DNA of 64,000 nt from contig NZ_QJSH01000004.1 of assembly GCF_003426025.1 (NCBI RefSeq), positions 1 to 64,000 of the forward strand, read 5' to 3'. The translations under genes and the position numbers were made by a program. The notes below the pieces were generated by a model, which saw only the letters and a list, made by a program, of their open reading frames with translations, was not told where the DNA came from and did no database searches. This DNA comes from Paraliobacillus quinghaiensis (GTDB taxonomy: Bacteria > Bacillota > Bacilli > Bacillales > Amphibacillaceae). Position 1 is the stretch's first letter; every line of letters begins with the position of its first letter. Of the stretch, positions 41,063 to 50,757 are shown piece by piece.

Positions 41063-41515
41063 ATGGCATGTGGAAAGAAATTTGATTCTGGGAATTGTGT
41101 AGCTGATATTCTTCGCGAGATTGCAGATGCACAATCAGATTTATTAAGCGATTGCACAACAAGCTGTGAACAATCTATAGCTGATTTATTAGGAGACACA
41201 GCACCAGCAGCTAACAACTTAGATACTGTACCCGTAATTTTATACTGTGAAGGAAACTGCAAACCTTTTAAAGGATATGGCGTTCCAGTAGAAGATTTAG
41301 GAGCAGCGTTTAGTAGCTTCTACTTCAGAGTTAAACAAGTAGATGAAGACAATTGTGCTGTTCTAGAATTGCTTCGTGAGGATAATGACGATGCAGACCC
41401 ATGTTCTCCAGTTAAACAAAACACAAGCGATTTGGAAGTAACAGGTGTTTGTATCACTGTAGATCTAGACTGCTTCTGTCACATTACTTGTCTACCAGCA
41501 ATCAGCGCACTATAA
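41063..41515 (+). CDS. cotZ: Spore coat protein of the CotZ/CotY family
   Basis: A 150-residue cysteine-rich protein beginning MACGKKFDSGNCVADILREI and ending with CITVDLDCFCHITCLPAI, diagnostic of CotY/CotZ/ExsY outer coat or exosporium proteins. The roughly ten cysteines allow disulfide cross-linking into 2-D crystals. AAAGGGGAAAA lies upstream. Only one family member is present here, unlike B. subtilis with adjacent cotZ and cotY. Confidence 0.93.
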   Translation: MACGKKFDSGNCVADILREIADAQSDLLSDCTTSCEQSIADLLGDTAPAANNLDTVPVILYCEGNCKPFKGYGVPVEDLGAAFSSFYFRVKQVDEDNCAVLELLREDNDDADPCSPVKQNTSDLEVTGVCITVDLDCFCHITCLPAISAL

Positions 41516-41525
41516 TCAAAAAATT

Positions 41526-41558
41526 AAGGTCTGGCCAATGTGCCAGACCTTTTTTATT
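41526..41558 (+). terminator. Terminator after cotZ
   Basis: AAGGTCTGGC pairs perfectly with GCCAGACCTT and is followed by TTTTTATT. Confidence 0.92.
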
Positions 41559-41615
41559 AACCATTATCTTAATATTTACTACTTATTCTAATCTAACAAG
41601 ATATTCAAAAAAAAT

Positions 41616-42179
41616 TTAAAATCCAAGTAATCGAATCGTCTGTATTTCTTCAATTTTAATCTGATGAAATTTCGGTCGTCTAAATGATTCAAATTTTACA
41701 ATATCATCTTCAATTTCTCTAACAATACCACGATACCTTTCTTTTTCTGTTGTAATTTCACATTTTATTTTAGGGACATGTGCTCTTGATGTTGCTAAGT
41801 AGTCAACTTGTTCAACTACAGACATGTCTACAAAGGCTTTTTTGTCTGATGAATTCTTTGATTCTTCCACTTCGTTATCTTGCAAAGCTATATCATCCGA
41901 TGATTCATAGTGATCATTCTCTACTTCCTCACGATCTACATCTAAATCACTATTACTTTCTACTTTATCTAATGACTGCTCCTTATCTGCTACATTTACT
42001 GCTTTTCGCTTTGTTTTTTTTGGACGAACTGGTATTTCTGGCTTATTAGTCGTTTTAGTAGACTCAACTTTTTTTGGTGTACGATATTCTGATTGCATGG
42101 ATGCTGCTGGCTTTTCAAAATCGGGTTGTGCAATATAAACAGTTGGTCGTTCTGTATACCTCTTCCTTCGTTTTCTCAT
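41616..42179 (-). CDS. cotO: Spore coat protein CotO
   Basis: A 187-residue protein. The basic head MRKRRKRYTERPTVYIAQPD and the conserved C-terminal domain (CEITTEKERYRGIVREIEDDIVKFESFRRPKFHQIKIEEI) fit CotO, a coat morphogenetic protein. The middle (residues 40-115) is acidic and low-complexity. In B. subtilis fabI-cotO-cotZ are neighbours; the same three are grouped here. Mother-cell expression is expected. Confidence 0.88.
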   Translation of the reverse strand: MRKRRKRYTERPTVYIAQPDFEKPAASMQSEYRTPKKVESTKTTNKPEIPVRPKKTKRKAVNVADKEQSLDKVESNSDLDVDREEVENDHYESSDDIALQDNEVEESKNSSDKKAFVDMSVVEQVDYLATSRAHVPKIKCEITTEKERYRGIVREIEDDIVKFESFRRPKFHQIKIEEIQTIRLLGF

Positions 42180-42207
42180 ATTGGGCTTCCTCCCTCACAA
42201 TAAAGTG

Positions 42208-42352
42208 AACCTTCAATCAGTGGTTTTTTTGCCTTTCCCCACTGATTGTTAGTTGAACCATTCGGGGTGTTAGCGTCCGTTTACTCCCACTTAAACAACT
42301 TTATTTTTCTCGATGTTTTGAAGTGGGAGTTTTACGGACGATTACACCGGGA
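42208..42352. repeat. Double-hairpin intergenic element
   Basis: Two inverted repeats side by side. CAATCAGTGG (42214-42223) pairs with CCACTGATTG (42239-42248). A longer imperfect pair at 42266-42292 and 42321-42348 runs GGTGTTAGCGTCCG...ACTCCCACTT against AAGTGGGAG...ACGGACGATTACACC. It looks like a mobile or miniature palindromic element of the kind dispersed in Bacillaceae genomes. The gap between cotO and fabI (42180-42483) holds nothing else. Confidence 0.7.
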
Positions 42353-42435
42353 TAAATCAATATCCCTGATAATATATGTAAGGAGCAAATTAAATGTGCC
42401 CATTAGTGAACATATCTGCAGATTTATAAACAAGA

Positions 42436-42472
42436 AAGAAGACCAACTCCATGAAAAATGAGCTGGCCTTCT
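42436..42472 (-). terminator. Terminator after fabI
   Basis: On the minus strand GAAGGCCAGCTC pairs with GAGTTGGTCTTC (wobbles) and is followed by TTTCTTG. Confidence 0.7.
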
Positions 42473-42483
42473 ACATTTCTATA

Positions 42484-43263
42484 TTATGATAAACCTAAAA
42501 TGCTATAACCTGAATCAACATGAATAATCTCACCAGTAACACCACGTGATAAATTACTTAATAGGTAATACGCTGTATCGCCTACCTCTTCTTGTGTTAC
42601 TGTACGGCGTAATGGTGCTTTTTCTTCAATATTTTTTAGTATTGCGTTAAAATCACCTACACCTTTAGCTGAAAGTGTTCGGATTGGACCTGCTGAGATT
42701 GCATTCACACGTACACCATGTTGTCCTAGATCGTTAGCTAGGTACTTCATCGTAGCATCTAAACTTGCTTTTGCTACACCCATCACATTATAATTCTTCA
42801 CAACACGCTCTCCACCAAGGTATGTTAAAGTAACAATGCCGCCACCTTCTGTCATCAATGGTTGTGCTGCACGCGATACCGCTACAAGAGAATATGCACT
42901 AATATTATGTGCTAATAAGTAACCATCGCGACTTGTATCAACAAAGTCACCTTTTAGATCTTCTTTTTGAGCAAAAGCAATACAATGTGCTAAACCGTGA
43001 ATTGTACCAACATCTTCTTTAATCTGATCAAATGTTGTTTGTACCGCTTCATCACTTGTAACATCACATTGATAAAATAATGCGTCCTGCCCATCTAAAG
43101 TTGCAGCTAAATCTCTTACTGGTTTTTCAAAACGTTCATTTGCATATGTGAAAATCAAACGCGCACCGGCTGCATGCAATGAAGTTGCAATACCCCAAGC
43201 AATACTTCGTTTATTTGCAACACCCATAATTACATAGGTGCGACCTTCTAGTGAAAAATTCAT
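42484..43263 (-). CDS. fabI: Enoyl-[acyl-carrier-protein] reductase FabI
   Basis: A 259-residue short-chain dehydrogenase-type enoyl-ACP reductase, the last step of each fatty-acid elongation cycle. It shows the FabI nucleotide-binding variant (VIMGVANKRSIAWGIATSLHAAGA), the active-site Tyr/Lys region (YNVMGVAKASLDATMKYLA) and GPIRTLSAKGV, the substrate-binding loop. Normal length. It uses NADH or NADPH and is the triclosan target. Transcribed alone between two terminators. Confidence 0.96.
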   Translation of the reverse strand: MNFSLEGRTYVIMGVANKRSIAWGIATSLHAAGARLIFTYANERFEKPVRDLAATLDGQDALFYQCDVTSDEAVQTTFDQIKEDVGTIHGLAHCIAFAQKEDLKGDFVDTSRDGYLLAHNISAYSLVAVSRAAQPLMTEGGGIVTLTYLGGERVVKNYNVMGVAKASLDATMKYLANDLGQHGVRVNAISAGPIRTLSAKGVGDFNAILKNIEEKAPLRRTVTQEEVGDTAYYLLSNLSRGVTGEIIHVDSGYSILGLS

Positions 43264-43355
43264 TTTGTATCCTCCTATTAATAAGTATTATAAGTTGTTA
43301 TTAGTACCTACTACTATATTATATCAAAATCATTATAAACTCAATAATATATATT

Positions 43356-43391
43356 TAAAACAGCCTGCTTACGATCAATGTAAGCAGGCTG
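43356..43391 (-). terminator. Terminator after the CPA2 antiporter
   Basis: CAGCCTGCTTAC pairs perfectly with GTAAGCAGGCTG; on the minus strand it is followed by TTTTAAATAT. Confidence 0.85.
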
Positions 43392-43395
43392 TACC

Positions 43396-45249
43396 TTAAC
43401 TATATTCTAACACACTTTGTAATTCTTCTACATATTCTGTTGACCCAGTAACAACAAGTTGATCACCTAATAACAAGCGCGTATCACCATGAGGAACTAT
43501 TGAATCTTCACCACGGAAAATTCGTACCATGATCACATCACCAGTAAACGGAAATTCACGTAACATAATACCATCATAAAGTGAATTATTCATATGAATT
43601 TCATATAAAGCATTATCTTGGTTAGTTAAAATATCAACAACATGTGGTGCATCTATCATTGCTTTTAATAACGTTTTTGTTGATAACAATACAGAGAAAA
43701 CTTCAACACCGTTTTTCTTAAGTTCATTACCAGTAGTTGTTTTTTCTGCACGTGCAATAACACGATCAACACCTTTTTGCTTCGCATGACAAGCTATCTG
43801 CGCATTTGTCTCTTCATTACCTGTAGATACTACTACGATATCAACATCGAATATTCCTAAACCTTCTAATTGATCTAATTGGTAAGATTCTAGTTCGGTA
43901 ATATCAAAAACAGATCGTGTGATTTTCTCATCAATTTTATCCAGCTTTGTGTGATAAAGATGAAATTCAAATAAGTCTTGATCTAATTCACGCACAACAG
44001 GTAATGTTGCTTGGTTTGAGCCAATAAAAGATATAATTTGTTTCGGTACCTCTTCTTCTTGATGCACATATAGTTTTTTGAAAATTGGTGGTGTAATTAA
44101 ACAGCTCAATACAGCTACCAAAATAAGTGCACCTTCCATTTGACTATCAATTACACCAATACGTTCACCAATTGCAGCTGCTGCAATAACTAGGGATAAT
44201 GTTGTTGTCAATATCATCCCAGATGCAACAACCGTTCTTGTATCATACCATTTCTTTAATATGACAACTGGTACTAATTTTGAAAGTAGAAGAGCTATCA
44301 ATAATAACGGAATTAGCAGTAAGACCTGTGGATCTTCAAATAAGGACCAAAGATCAATTTCAACACCAACCATCACAAAAAAGATTGGAATTAAAAATCC
44401 ATAGCCAAAACTGTCTAATTTTTGTACTAGCTCGTGATTTGGTGATAATAAAGATACAAGCGCACCAGCTAAAAATGCACCTAAAATATTCTCAGCACCA
44501 ACTGATTCAGAGACAGCGACAAGAAAGATAATTAAAGTAAATACTGCTCGCGTACCAATCTGAATCGTACCTTTAGACATCGTTTCAACAAATGTTTGGT
44601 TTCGGAAATGCTTCCCTACAAAATATAGTAAGATTCCTACCCCAAACAAAATTAGTAAGAGCCACATACTTCCAGAAGATTCTCCATAAAAGGAAACAAA
44701 TACTGCAAGTAAGATCATGGTTGCTAAATCTGCAATAACAGCTATAAGTAAAATTGTTTGACCAATCTGTGTTTTCATAGCTTGTGCTTCTTTAAGAGTT
44801 GGCACAACAACACCTAATGATATTGTTGAAATGATCAACGTCATTAAGAATACATTATCAATAAAACCAGCAAGAACAAATAAATAAGATAATAGTAATG
44901 AGAATAAGAATATTCCAATGAATACGACTGTTGCTAACACAACAGGATTAGGAATATTTTTTGCATTACTTGATACCTTCTGTCCTTTTTTCTTTCTCGA
45001 AAATAGACTGAAATCTATTTCTAAACCACTTAAGAACATTAGAAAGATAAATCCTAATGTAGACAGTGTTTCTAACCAATTGCTTTCCTCTACAATATTA
45101 AAGCCACTGTACCCAATAATTAAACCAACGATAATTTCGGCTACAACAACCGGAATCATATTCAACTTAAACCGATGCATGATGATCGGTGTTAAAAATG
45201 CTGCTAAAATAACAATCACAAGCGAGCTAACAGACTCAGCATGTTCCAT
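43396..45249 (-). CDS. yjbQ: CPA2-family cation/H+ antiporter with RCK domains
   Basis: A 617-residue protein: twelve hydrophobic segments (residues 1-390) of the Na+/K+:H+ exchanger 2 fold, then a cytosolic TrkA-N domain (IISFIGSNQATLPVVRELDQ, about 405-525) and a TrkA-C domain at the end (DGIMLREFPFTGDVIMVRIFRGEDSIVPHGDTRLLLGDQL). The latter two bind nucleotides and gate transport. I start at 45249 behind AAGGGGG. The architecture and location match B. subtilis YjbQ. Probably K+ or Na+ efflux. Confidence 0.9.
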   Translation of the reverse strand: MEHAESVSSLVIVILAAFLTPIIMHRFKLNMIPVVVAEIIVGLIIGYSGFNIVEESNWLETLSTLGFIFLMFLSGLEIDFSLFSRKKKGQKVSSNAKNIPNPVVLATVVFIGIFLFSLLLSYLFVLAGFIDNVFLMTLIISTISLGVVVPTLKEAQAMKTQIGQTILLIAVIADLATMILLAVFVSFYGESSGSMWLLLILFGVGILLYFVGKHFRNQTFVETMSKGTIQIGTRAVFTLIIFLVAVSESVGAENILGAFLAGALVSLLSPNHELVQKLDSFGYGFLIPIFFVMVGVEIDLWSLFEDPQVLLLIPLLLIALLLSKLVPVVILKKWYDTRTVVASGMILTTTLSLVIAAAAIGERIGVIDSQMEGALILVAVLSCLITPPIFKKLYVHQEEEVPKQIISFIGSNQATLPVVRELDQDLFEFHLYHTKLDKIDEKITRSVFDITELESYQLDQLEGLGIFDVDIVVVSTGNEETNAQIACHAKQKGVDRVIARAEKTTTGNELKKNGVEVFSVLLSTKTLLKAMIDAPHVVDILTNQDNALYEIHMNNSLYDGIMLREFPFTGDVIMVRIFRGEDSIVPHGDTRLLLGDQLVVTGSTEYVEELQSVLEYS

Positions 45250-45422
45250 GATTAAAACCCCCTTCATTTTCCCTGATGGGTATCACCCATTCTTTTTTAT
45301 CTTTGACATTTCCCCAATGTCATTTTTAAGTTTGTACTTCATATAAAATCCGCATTAATTAGGTAACAGACGTTACTAGTTAATGCATAGTTTATTTAAA
45401 TTTAGTCAAAAACACTCTTTAT

Positions 45423-46787
45423 TTACAATAATAAATTCATAAATGCAGTAGCTAATCCAAAGTATATTAAAACTGAAATAATGTCATTAATCGTTGTAAT
45501 AAATGGTCCTGAGGCAACAGCTGGGTCAATTTTGAATCGATGCATCAGCATTGGTACGAGTGCACCTGCTATCGTTGCAACAAACAAGGTTGCCATGATT
45601 GAAATCCCAACAAGTAAGCCTAAGAAAAGGGCACCTTGCCAGACATACACAATAATTGTAATTAAAACCCCACAGCTTACACCAGTAATTAACCCTGTTA
45701 TAGCTTCCCGCTTTACAATATTCCACTTACCTTGTTTTTCAATCTCTCCTGTTGCAATTCCCCTTACTGCAACAGCCAATGCTTGTGTCCCTGTATTACC
45801 AGCCATCCCCGCAATTAATGGGATAAAAATAGCCAAAATTGCTACTTGATCTAAAGTTGCTTCAAATCGACCTATAATACTAGCCGTAAACAAACCAAGA
45901 AACAATAGAATAACAAGCCATGGAAGCCGCTTACTAGCCGAAGCAAATGCATTATCATCTGCACGATCCATATCTGAAACACCGGCTAACTTAGAATAGT
46001 CATCACTAGCTTCTTCTTCCATAACATCCATGATATCATCGACAGTAATAATACCTAACAGATGATTTTGAAAATCAACAACTGGTAAAGCAAGAAAATC
46101 GTAATCACGCATCATTTGTGCTATGTCTTCTTGATTTTCCCCTACTTGAACAGAAACAATACGGTCACTCATTACATCAGAAATAATCCAATCTCCTTCA
46201 GCAATGATTAGATCACGTAATGAAATAACCCCAACCAATTGTTTACTCTGATCAATAACATAAATGTAGTAGATTGTCTCTGCTTCAGGCGCTTCTTTTC
46301 GAAGATGTCGCATTGCCTGTTTTACCGTTTGATCTGTTTGCACGACAACAAATTCTGTTGTCATAATACTACCAGCGGTTTTCTCCTCATAGTGAAGTAA
46401 TGCCTTTATCTCTTCGGCAGATTCTTTTTTCATGAGACTTAGGTAGCTTGCTACTTTATTTTTATCCAAATCATTTAATATATCAACAGCATCATCAGTA
46501 GCCATTTCAGCTAATGCCTGTGCCGCAAATGTTGGATTCATTTCAGTGATGAACTCTCCTACCAAGTCTTCATCTACTTGTTCCAATACTTCTGCTATTT
46601 CTTCTGGCGATAAATAGGTATAGATCAGAAAACGAATTTCCTCTGGTTGTTCCTCAAATATTTTCGCTTGATCATATGGATGAATTTCCAAAAATTCTGC
46701 ACGAAATTGATCAATTTGTTCGTTTATTAATGCATCCTGCACTTTTTGCCAAAATTGTTCAAGTTCATGTTTATCTAAATGCTCCAT
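45423..46787 (-). CDS. mgtE: Magnesium transporter MgtE
   Basis: A 454-residue protein with the full MgtE layout: an N-terminal superhelical domain (residues 1-130), two CBS domains (about 135-255, with IITVDDIMDVMEEEA), a connecting plug helix and five membrane helices. These include the selectivity motif PLIAGMAGNTGTQALAVAVRG and GPFITTINDIISVLIYF. Mg2+ bound between the cytosolic domains closes the channel. There is no room for an M-box riboswitch in the 230-bp intergenic region, and none is seen. Confidence 0.95.
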   Translation of the reverse strand: MEHLDKHELEQFWQKVQDALINEQIDQFRAEFLEIHPYDQAKIFEEQPEEIRFLIYTYLSPEEIAEVLEQVDEDLVGEFITEMNPTFAAQALAEMATDDAVDILNDLDKNKVASYLSLMKKESAEEIKALLHYEEKTAGSIMTTEFVVVQTDQTVKQAMRHLRKEAPEAETIYYIYVIDQSKQLVGVISLRDLIIAEGDWIISDVMSDRIVSVQVGENQEDIAQMMRDYDFLALPVVDFQNHLLGIITVDDIMDVMEEEASDDYSKLAGVSDMDRADDNAFASASKRLPWLVILLFLGLFTASIIGRFEATLDQVAILAIFIPLIAGMAGNTGTQALAVAVRGIATGEIEKQGKWNIVKREAITGLITGVSCGVLITIIVYVWQGALFLGLLVGISIMATLFVATIAGALVPMLMHRFKIDPAVASGPFITTINDIISVLIYFGLATAFMNLLL

Positions 46788-47018
46788 ATTATTCCCCTCC
46801 TTATCGCTAGACCGTATTATCGTAATTGCCTATAAACATTTTGTCAATAAAAATTTTTATGCTACTATTTGATATTTCCCCATACCTTTAATCTACCTCT
46901 TTCTTACTTTACCCTTTTTTATATTAAAATGAAAAAACTTTGCTTAAAAAATAGTATAATATGAGGTACACTAAGGAATAGAACATATAAAAATGCACTA
47001 AAGAAAGATAGGTATATC

Positions 47019-48191
47019 ATGGAATCAAAAAATAAAACTGCTAATATAGATTACACATTAATTCTCATTATTATTTTACTAGGCATTATCAGCGTTTTCT
47101 CCATCTATACAATACAAGATTTTTTACTTTTACCTAATTATTATATTAAACAAATTGTTTGGTATATAGCAGGGGCAATAACCATTGGCGTTATTATGCT
47201 AGTTGATTATGATCGACTAAGACAAGTATCTTGGGTATTTTATAGCATTGGTATGATCATGCTAATTATGTTGCATTTTCATTTCCCACCAGGTATCGCC
47301 AAAGAAGTTAACGGTGCATGGGGTTGGTTTGAATTCCCTGTTTTAGGGACCTTGCAACCTGCAGAATTTATGAAGGTTTTCCTAGTTATTGCACTGGCAC
47401 ATCTAATTGTCATACACAATGAAAAGTTTAAAGAACACACAAATAAAAGTGATTGTTGGTTATTGGCGAAAATTTTACTAGTTGCTTTACCGCCAATGGG
47501 ACTTATTGCCTTACAACCAGATTTAGGCGGTTTTTTAGTACTAAGTGCGATAACCGTTTGTATGATTCTGGTTTCAGGTATTAGGTGGCGTATTATTTTT
47601 TCTCTTGTTGGCCTTGCTCTCGTAGCCTTGATGTCTATCCTAATGCTTTATATTTATTTCCCTGAAGCAGTAGACACGTTTATTGAAGATAATGAATTTG
47701 GTCATGTAGAAAGCCGATTCACCTCGTGGTTAAACCCAGAGGCACATAACCAAGGTGGTGCCTATCAGTTAATTCGGGTAATGCGCGCAATTGGTTCTGG
47801 TCAATTAAGCGGGAAAGGTGTAGGAGGATTTGAAGTCTCTCATATTCCTGAACGCCACACCGATATGATCTTCACATCGATTGCAGAACAATTCGGATTT
47901 ATTGGGTCAAGTATATTAATCACATTATTTTTCTTATTGATTTACCGTCTTATCCATATTGGATTACAAAGTAATGATCCATTTGGAAGTTATATAGTAA
48001 CCGGAATTATTGGGATGTTTACCTATCAAATTTTTCAAAATATAGGGATGTCAATAGGATTACTCCCGATAACAGGACTCCCACTTCCATTTATTAGTTA
48101 TGGTGGTAGTTCAACGCTTACCTACATGATTGCAATTGGGATTGTATTAAATATTCATTATCGGACAAAAGTATATATGTTTGATTCTTAA
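47019..48191 (+). CDS. FtsW/RodA/SpoVE-family glycosyltransferase
   Basis: A 390-residue polytopic membrane protein with about ten hydrophobic segments and the SEDS motifs GAWGWFEFPVLGTLQPAEFMKV, LIALQPDLGG, SGKGVGGF...HIPERHTDMIFTSIAEQFGF and LPLPFISYGGSS. SEDS proteins polymerise peptidoglycan glycan strands from lipid II together with a class B PBP. Which paralogue (RodA, FtsW or a YlaO/YwcF-like extra copy) cannot be decided; no dcw neighbours exist here. AGATAGG precedes the ATG. Confidence 0.9.
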   Translation: MESKNKTANIDYTLILIIILLGIISVFSIYTIQDFLLLPNYYIKQIVWYIAGAITIGVIMLVDYDRLRQVSWVFYSIGMIMLIMLHFHFPPGIAKEVNGAWGWFEFPVLGTLQPAEFMKVFLVIALAHLIVIHNEKFKEHTNKSDCWLLAKILLVALPPMGLIALQPDLGGFLVLSAITVCMILVSGIRWRIIFSLVGLALVALMSILMLYIYFPEAVDTFIEDNEFGHVESRFTSWLNPEAHNQGGAYQLIRVMRAIGSGQLSGKGVGGFEVSHIPERHTDMIFTSIAEQFGFIGSSILITLFFLLIYRLIHIGLQSNDPFGSYIVTGIIGMFTYQIFQNIGMSIGLLPITGLPLPFISYGGSSTLTYMIAIGIVLNIHYRTKVYMFDS

Positions 48192-48254
48192 ATAAAGATT
48201 GCAACAATACCTACCTCAATACATCAAGGAAACATACGGTACAGGAGGTTAAAT

Positions 48255-48995
48255 ATGAAAGTAGACATTATCGGAGATGTACATGGTTGTTATAATGAGT
48301 TAATCGATTTATTTAAAGAGTTAGGATATCAAATTAGTAATGGCCTTCCCTACCACCCTGAGAAGCGCATTCCAGCATTTCTTGGGGACATTACTGATCG
48401 TGGTCCTAATTCAATCAAGTCAATTGAACTTGTGTATCGAATGGTTGTCACGGAGAAAATTGCATATTATGTTCCTGGAAATCACTGTAACAAATTATAT
48501 CGATATTTCCTGGGTAATAAGGTGCAAGTTACACATGGACTAGAAACTACAGTTGCAGAGTTTGAGGCTCTATCTGACGAGAAACAAAACCAAATACGCG
48601 ATAACTTTATAACACTATACGAACAAGCTGACTTGTATTTGGTCTTACCAGAAGTGAATGCAGTCATTGCTCATGCTGGTATTCGCGATGATCTAATCGG
48701 CCGTTATGATAAAGAAGTAAGGGTATTTGTGTTATATGGTGATATTACAGGGGATAAACACGATGATGGTCGACCTGTAAGACGTGATTGGGCACAAGAA
48801 CATCACAGTGATCGTTGGATTGTTTATGGGCACACACCAGTAAGGACACCTAGAATTGTGAATAAAACAATTAATATTGATACAGGTTGCGTCTTTGGCA
48901 ATCAACTAACAGCTTACCGTTTACCTGAAGAAAAACTTGTATCTGTTCCCTCAAACCAACCTTACATTGCTGAGAAATTTAAATACTTTGACTAA
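48255..48995 (+). CDS. prpE: Bis(5'-nucleosyl)-tetraphosphatase PrpE
   Basis: A 246-residue metallophosphoesterase: [10 protein letters not shown] (residues 7-16), [16 protein letters not shown] and AHAGIRD...YGHTPV give all metal ligands of the PPP/ApaH superfamily. B. subtilis PrpE hydrolyses Ap4A and affects spore germination; the gene sits between yjbO and yjbQ there, as here. AGGAGG lies upstream of the ATG. It converges with yjbO, sharing a terminator. Confidence 0.93.
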   Translation: MKVDIIGDVHGCYNELIDLFKELGYQISNGLPYHPEKRIPAFLGDITDRGPNSIKSIELVYRMVVTEKIAYYVPGNHCNKLYRYFLGNKVQVTHGLETTVAEFEALSDEKQNQIRDNFITLYEQADLYLVLPEVNAVIAHAGIRDDLIGRYDKEVRVFVLYGDITGDKHDDGRPVRRDWAQEHHSDRWIVYGHTPVRTPRIVNKTINIDTGCVFGNQLTAYRLPEEKLVSVPSNQPYIAEKFKYFD

Positions 48996-48998
48996 AAA

Positions 48999-49041
48999 AT
49001 CCAAGAAGGACTGTCATTAAATCGACGTTCCTTCTTGGATT
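48999..49041. terminator. Bidirectional terminator prpE / yjbO
   Basis: AATCCAAGAAGGA pairs perfectly with TCCTTCTTGGATT. It overlaps the last codons of yjbO and serves both convergent genes; AATTTTTTC follows on plus. Confidence 0.88.
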
Positions 49042-49913
49042 AATTTTTTCATGTCAGTAGGTAATGGTGAAGTGAATGTATAGGATTGTTTTGTGATTGG
49101 ATGGTTAAAAGTAAGCGATGTGCAATGTAAAGCTTGCCGCTTAATGACTTCCCTACTTCCACCATATAAACTATCCCCCATTAACGGATAACCTAGATAA
49201 GCAAAATGAACACGAATTTGATGTGTTCTCCCTGTTTCTAACTTCACCTGGACAAGTGTATATCCCTTCACTTCTTTGATCACCTGGTAATGTGTAACTG
49301 CGTGCTTCCCACTTGTATCTACCATTCGTTTAATGATCGAGTCTGGATGTCGGGCAATTGGTGCGTCTATCGTACCTTTTTTTTTCTCCAGTTGACCTGG
49401 AATTAATGCTTGGTATCGCCTATCTATTTCACCTTTTTTTTGACTCTGCGCCAAAATCGAGTGACTTAGTTGATGTTTCCCTACAAGTAATAAACCAGAA
49501 GTATCACGATCTAATCGTGTGACAATATGCACGGTATAATCCAGACCATTTTCTTCAAAGTGGTGTAAAATACCATTAGCAATCGTACCCGATTTATGAT
49601 GAATCGATGGCATCGTTGCAATTCCTTGTGGCTTCTCAATTACAAGGACATCATTATCTTCATATACAATAGTAAATGGGACACGCTCTGAAACGATAAA
49701 CGGACTACGATTTTCAGGAGGAAAACGCACTTCAACTATGTCACTTTCTTGTAATACCTTACGCACAGTAACACTGACATCGTTTACTAACAAACTCCCA
49801 CCTTGAAATTTAATTCCTTTCACTATTCTTCGAGAAAAACCTTGCACATTTCTCAAATAATCACGTAATAATAAACCTTCTTGTTCGTTAGTAACTTTCC
49901 ATTTCACTGTCAC
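49017..49913 (-). CDS. yjbO: RluA-family pseudouridine synthase YjbO
   Basis: A 298-residue enzyme with an S4 RNA-binding domain (LRDYLRNVQGFSRRIVKGIKFQGGSLLVND, residues 14-50) and the catalytic motif TRLDRDTSGLLLVGK, then LETGRTHQIRVHFAYLGYPLMGD. In B. subtilis it is the YjbO gene next to ppnK (nadK). Probable rRNA target, not identified. Together with nadK and relQ it forms a minus-strand run. Confidence 0.93.
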   Translation of the reverse strand: MTVKWKVTNEQEGLLLRDYLRNVQGFSRRIVKGIKFQGGSLLVNDVSVTVRKVLQESDIVEVRFPPENRSPFIVSERVPFTIVYEDNDVLVIEKPQGIATMPSIHHKSGTIANGILHHFEENGLDYTVHIVTRLDRDTSGLLLVGKHQLSHSILAQSQKKGEIDRRYQALIPGQLEKKKGTIDAPIARHPDSIIKRMVDTSGKHAVTHYQVIKEVKGYTLVQVKLETGRTHQIRVHFAYLGYPLMGDSLYGGSREVIKRQALHCTSLTFNHPITKQSYTFTSPLPTDMKKLIQEGTSI

Positions 49914-49956
49914 GTATCACCTTTCTATTCAATCTATCGCTGGTATAATAAGCATA

Positions 49957-50757
49957 TCACTCGTCTGAAACGAAGGAATCCCGCACTCGTTTCCAAAAAG
50001 GAAAAGAACGAAACCGAGCGAAGCGTATTTTTTCCTCTGCCACTTGGCATTCAATAGATTTAATATTCATTACGTTTTTTGTAATATGGTCTATTGTAAT
50101 AAGAAAGCTTTGGTTATCTTCAACTGGTTTAAATTCACAAACATGATGTTTTGGTAATATTAAGGATGAGCCAATTGTTCGATAAACCCGATTATTAATC
50201 GATGACATTTCAGTGATTTGAACTGATTCCAGTGATGGATGGATAATAGCGCCACCTAACGCTTTATTATAGGCAGTACTTCCTGAAGGAGTAGACATAC
50301 ATAAACCGTCGCCTCTGAATCGTTCAAAATGTTCGCCTTTAATACTCACATCTAGCACAACTGAGCCTTCCACTTTTTTTATTGAGCACTCGTTTAATGC
50401 TAAGTGACGCTCAGATTTCGAATCATCTGTTGAATGAATCTTCATCGACAACAAAGGATATTCCACAACTTGAATTGGATTTTTCGCAATATCTATCACT
50501 AATTTTTCTATTTCTTCTGGCACCCAATCCGCATAAAATCCAAGGTGCCCAGTATGCACTCCAATGAATGCAGTTTTATCTAATCGATCACTATACGAAT
50601 GAAACGCTTCCAGGAAGGTTCCATCTCCTCCTACTGAGATCGCAATATCTGGTTCTTGTTCATTATACTCTAAATCAAAATCCTCCAAATACTGGCGGAT
50701 GATTGCTTTAATACTTTCTGACTTGTGGTCACCTCTCGATGTGATTGAAAATTTCAT
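49957..50757 (-). CDS. nadK: NAD kinase
   Basis: A 266-residue enzyme that phosphorylates NAD to NADP. The nucleotide-binding [10 protein letters not shown] and the [23 protein letters not shown] segment (NE/D and TPTGSTAY-like motif) are present, then the beta-sandwich C-terminal domain. The frame is open to 50838, but the family start is [14 protein letters not shown] at 50757, preceded by AAGGAG. This overlaps the 3' end of relQ by 29 bases, implying translational coupling. Ortholog of B. subtilis ppnK (yjbN). Confidence 0.95.
   Translation of the reverse strand: MKFSITSRGDHKSESIKAIIRQYLEDFDLEYNEQEPDIAISVGGDGTFLEAFHSYSDRLDKTAFIGVHTGHLGFYADWVPEEIEKLVIDIAKNPIQVVEYPLLSMKIHSTDDSKSERHLALNECSIKKVEGSVVLDVSIKGEHFERFRGDGLCMSTPSGSTAYNKALGGAIIHPSLESVQITEMSSINNRVYRTIGSSLILPKHHVCEFKPVEDNQSFLITIDHITKNVMNIKSIECQVAEEKIRFARFRSFPFWKRVRDSFVSDE

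Noticed and set aside
46788-47018. M-box magnesium riboswitch before mgtE
   Set aside because: The interval is only 230 bp, shared with a divergent gene, and none of the conserved M-box helices could be recognised.
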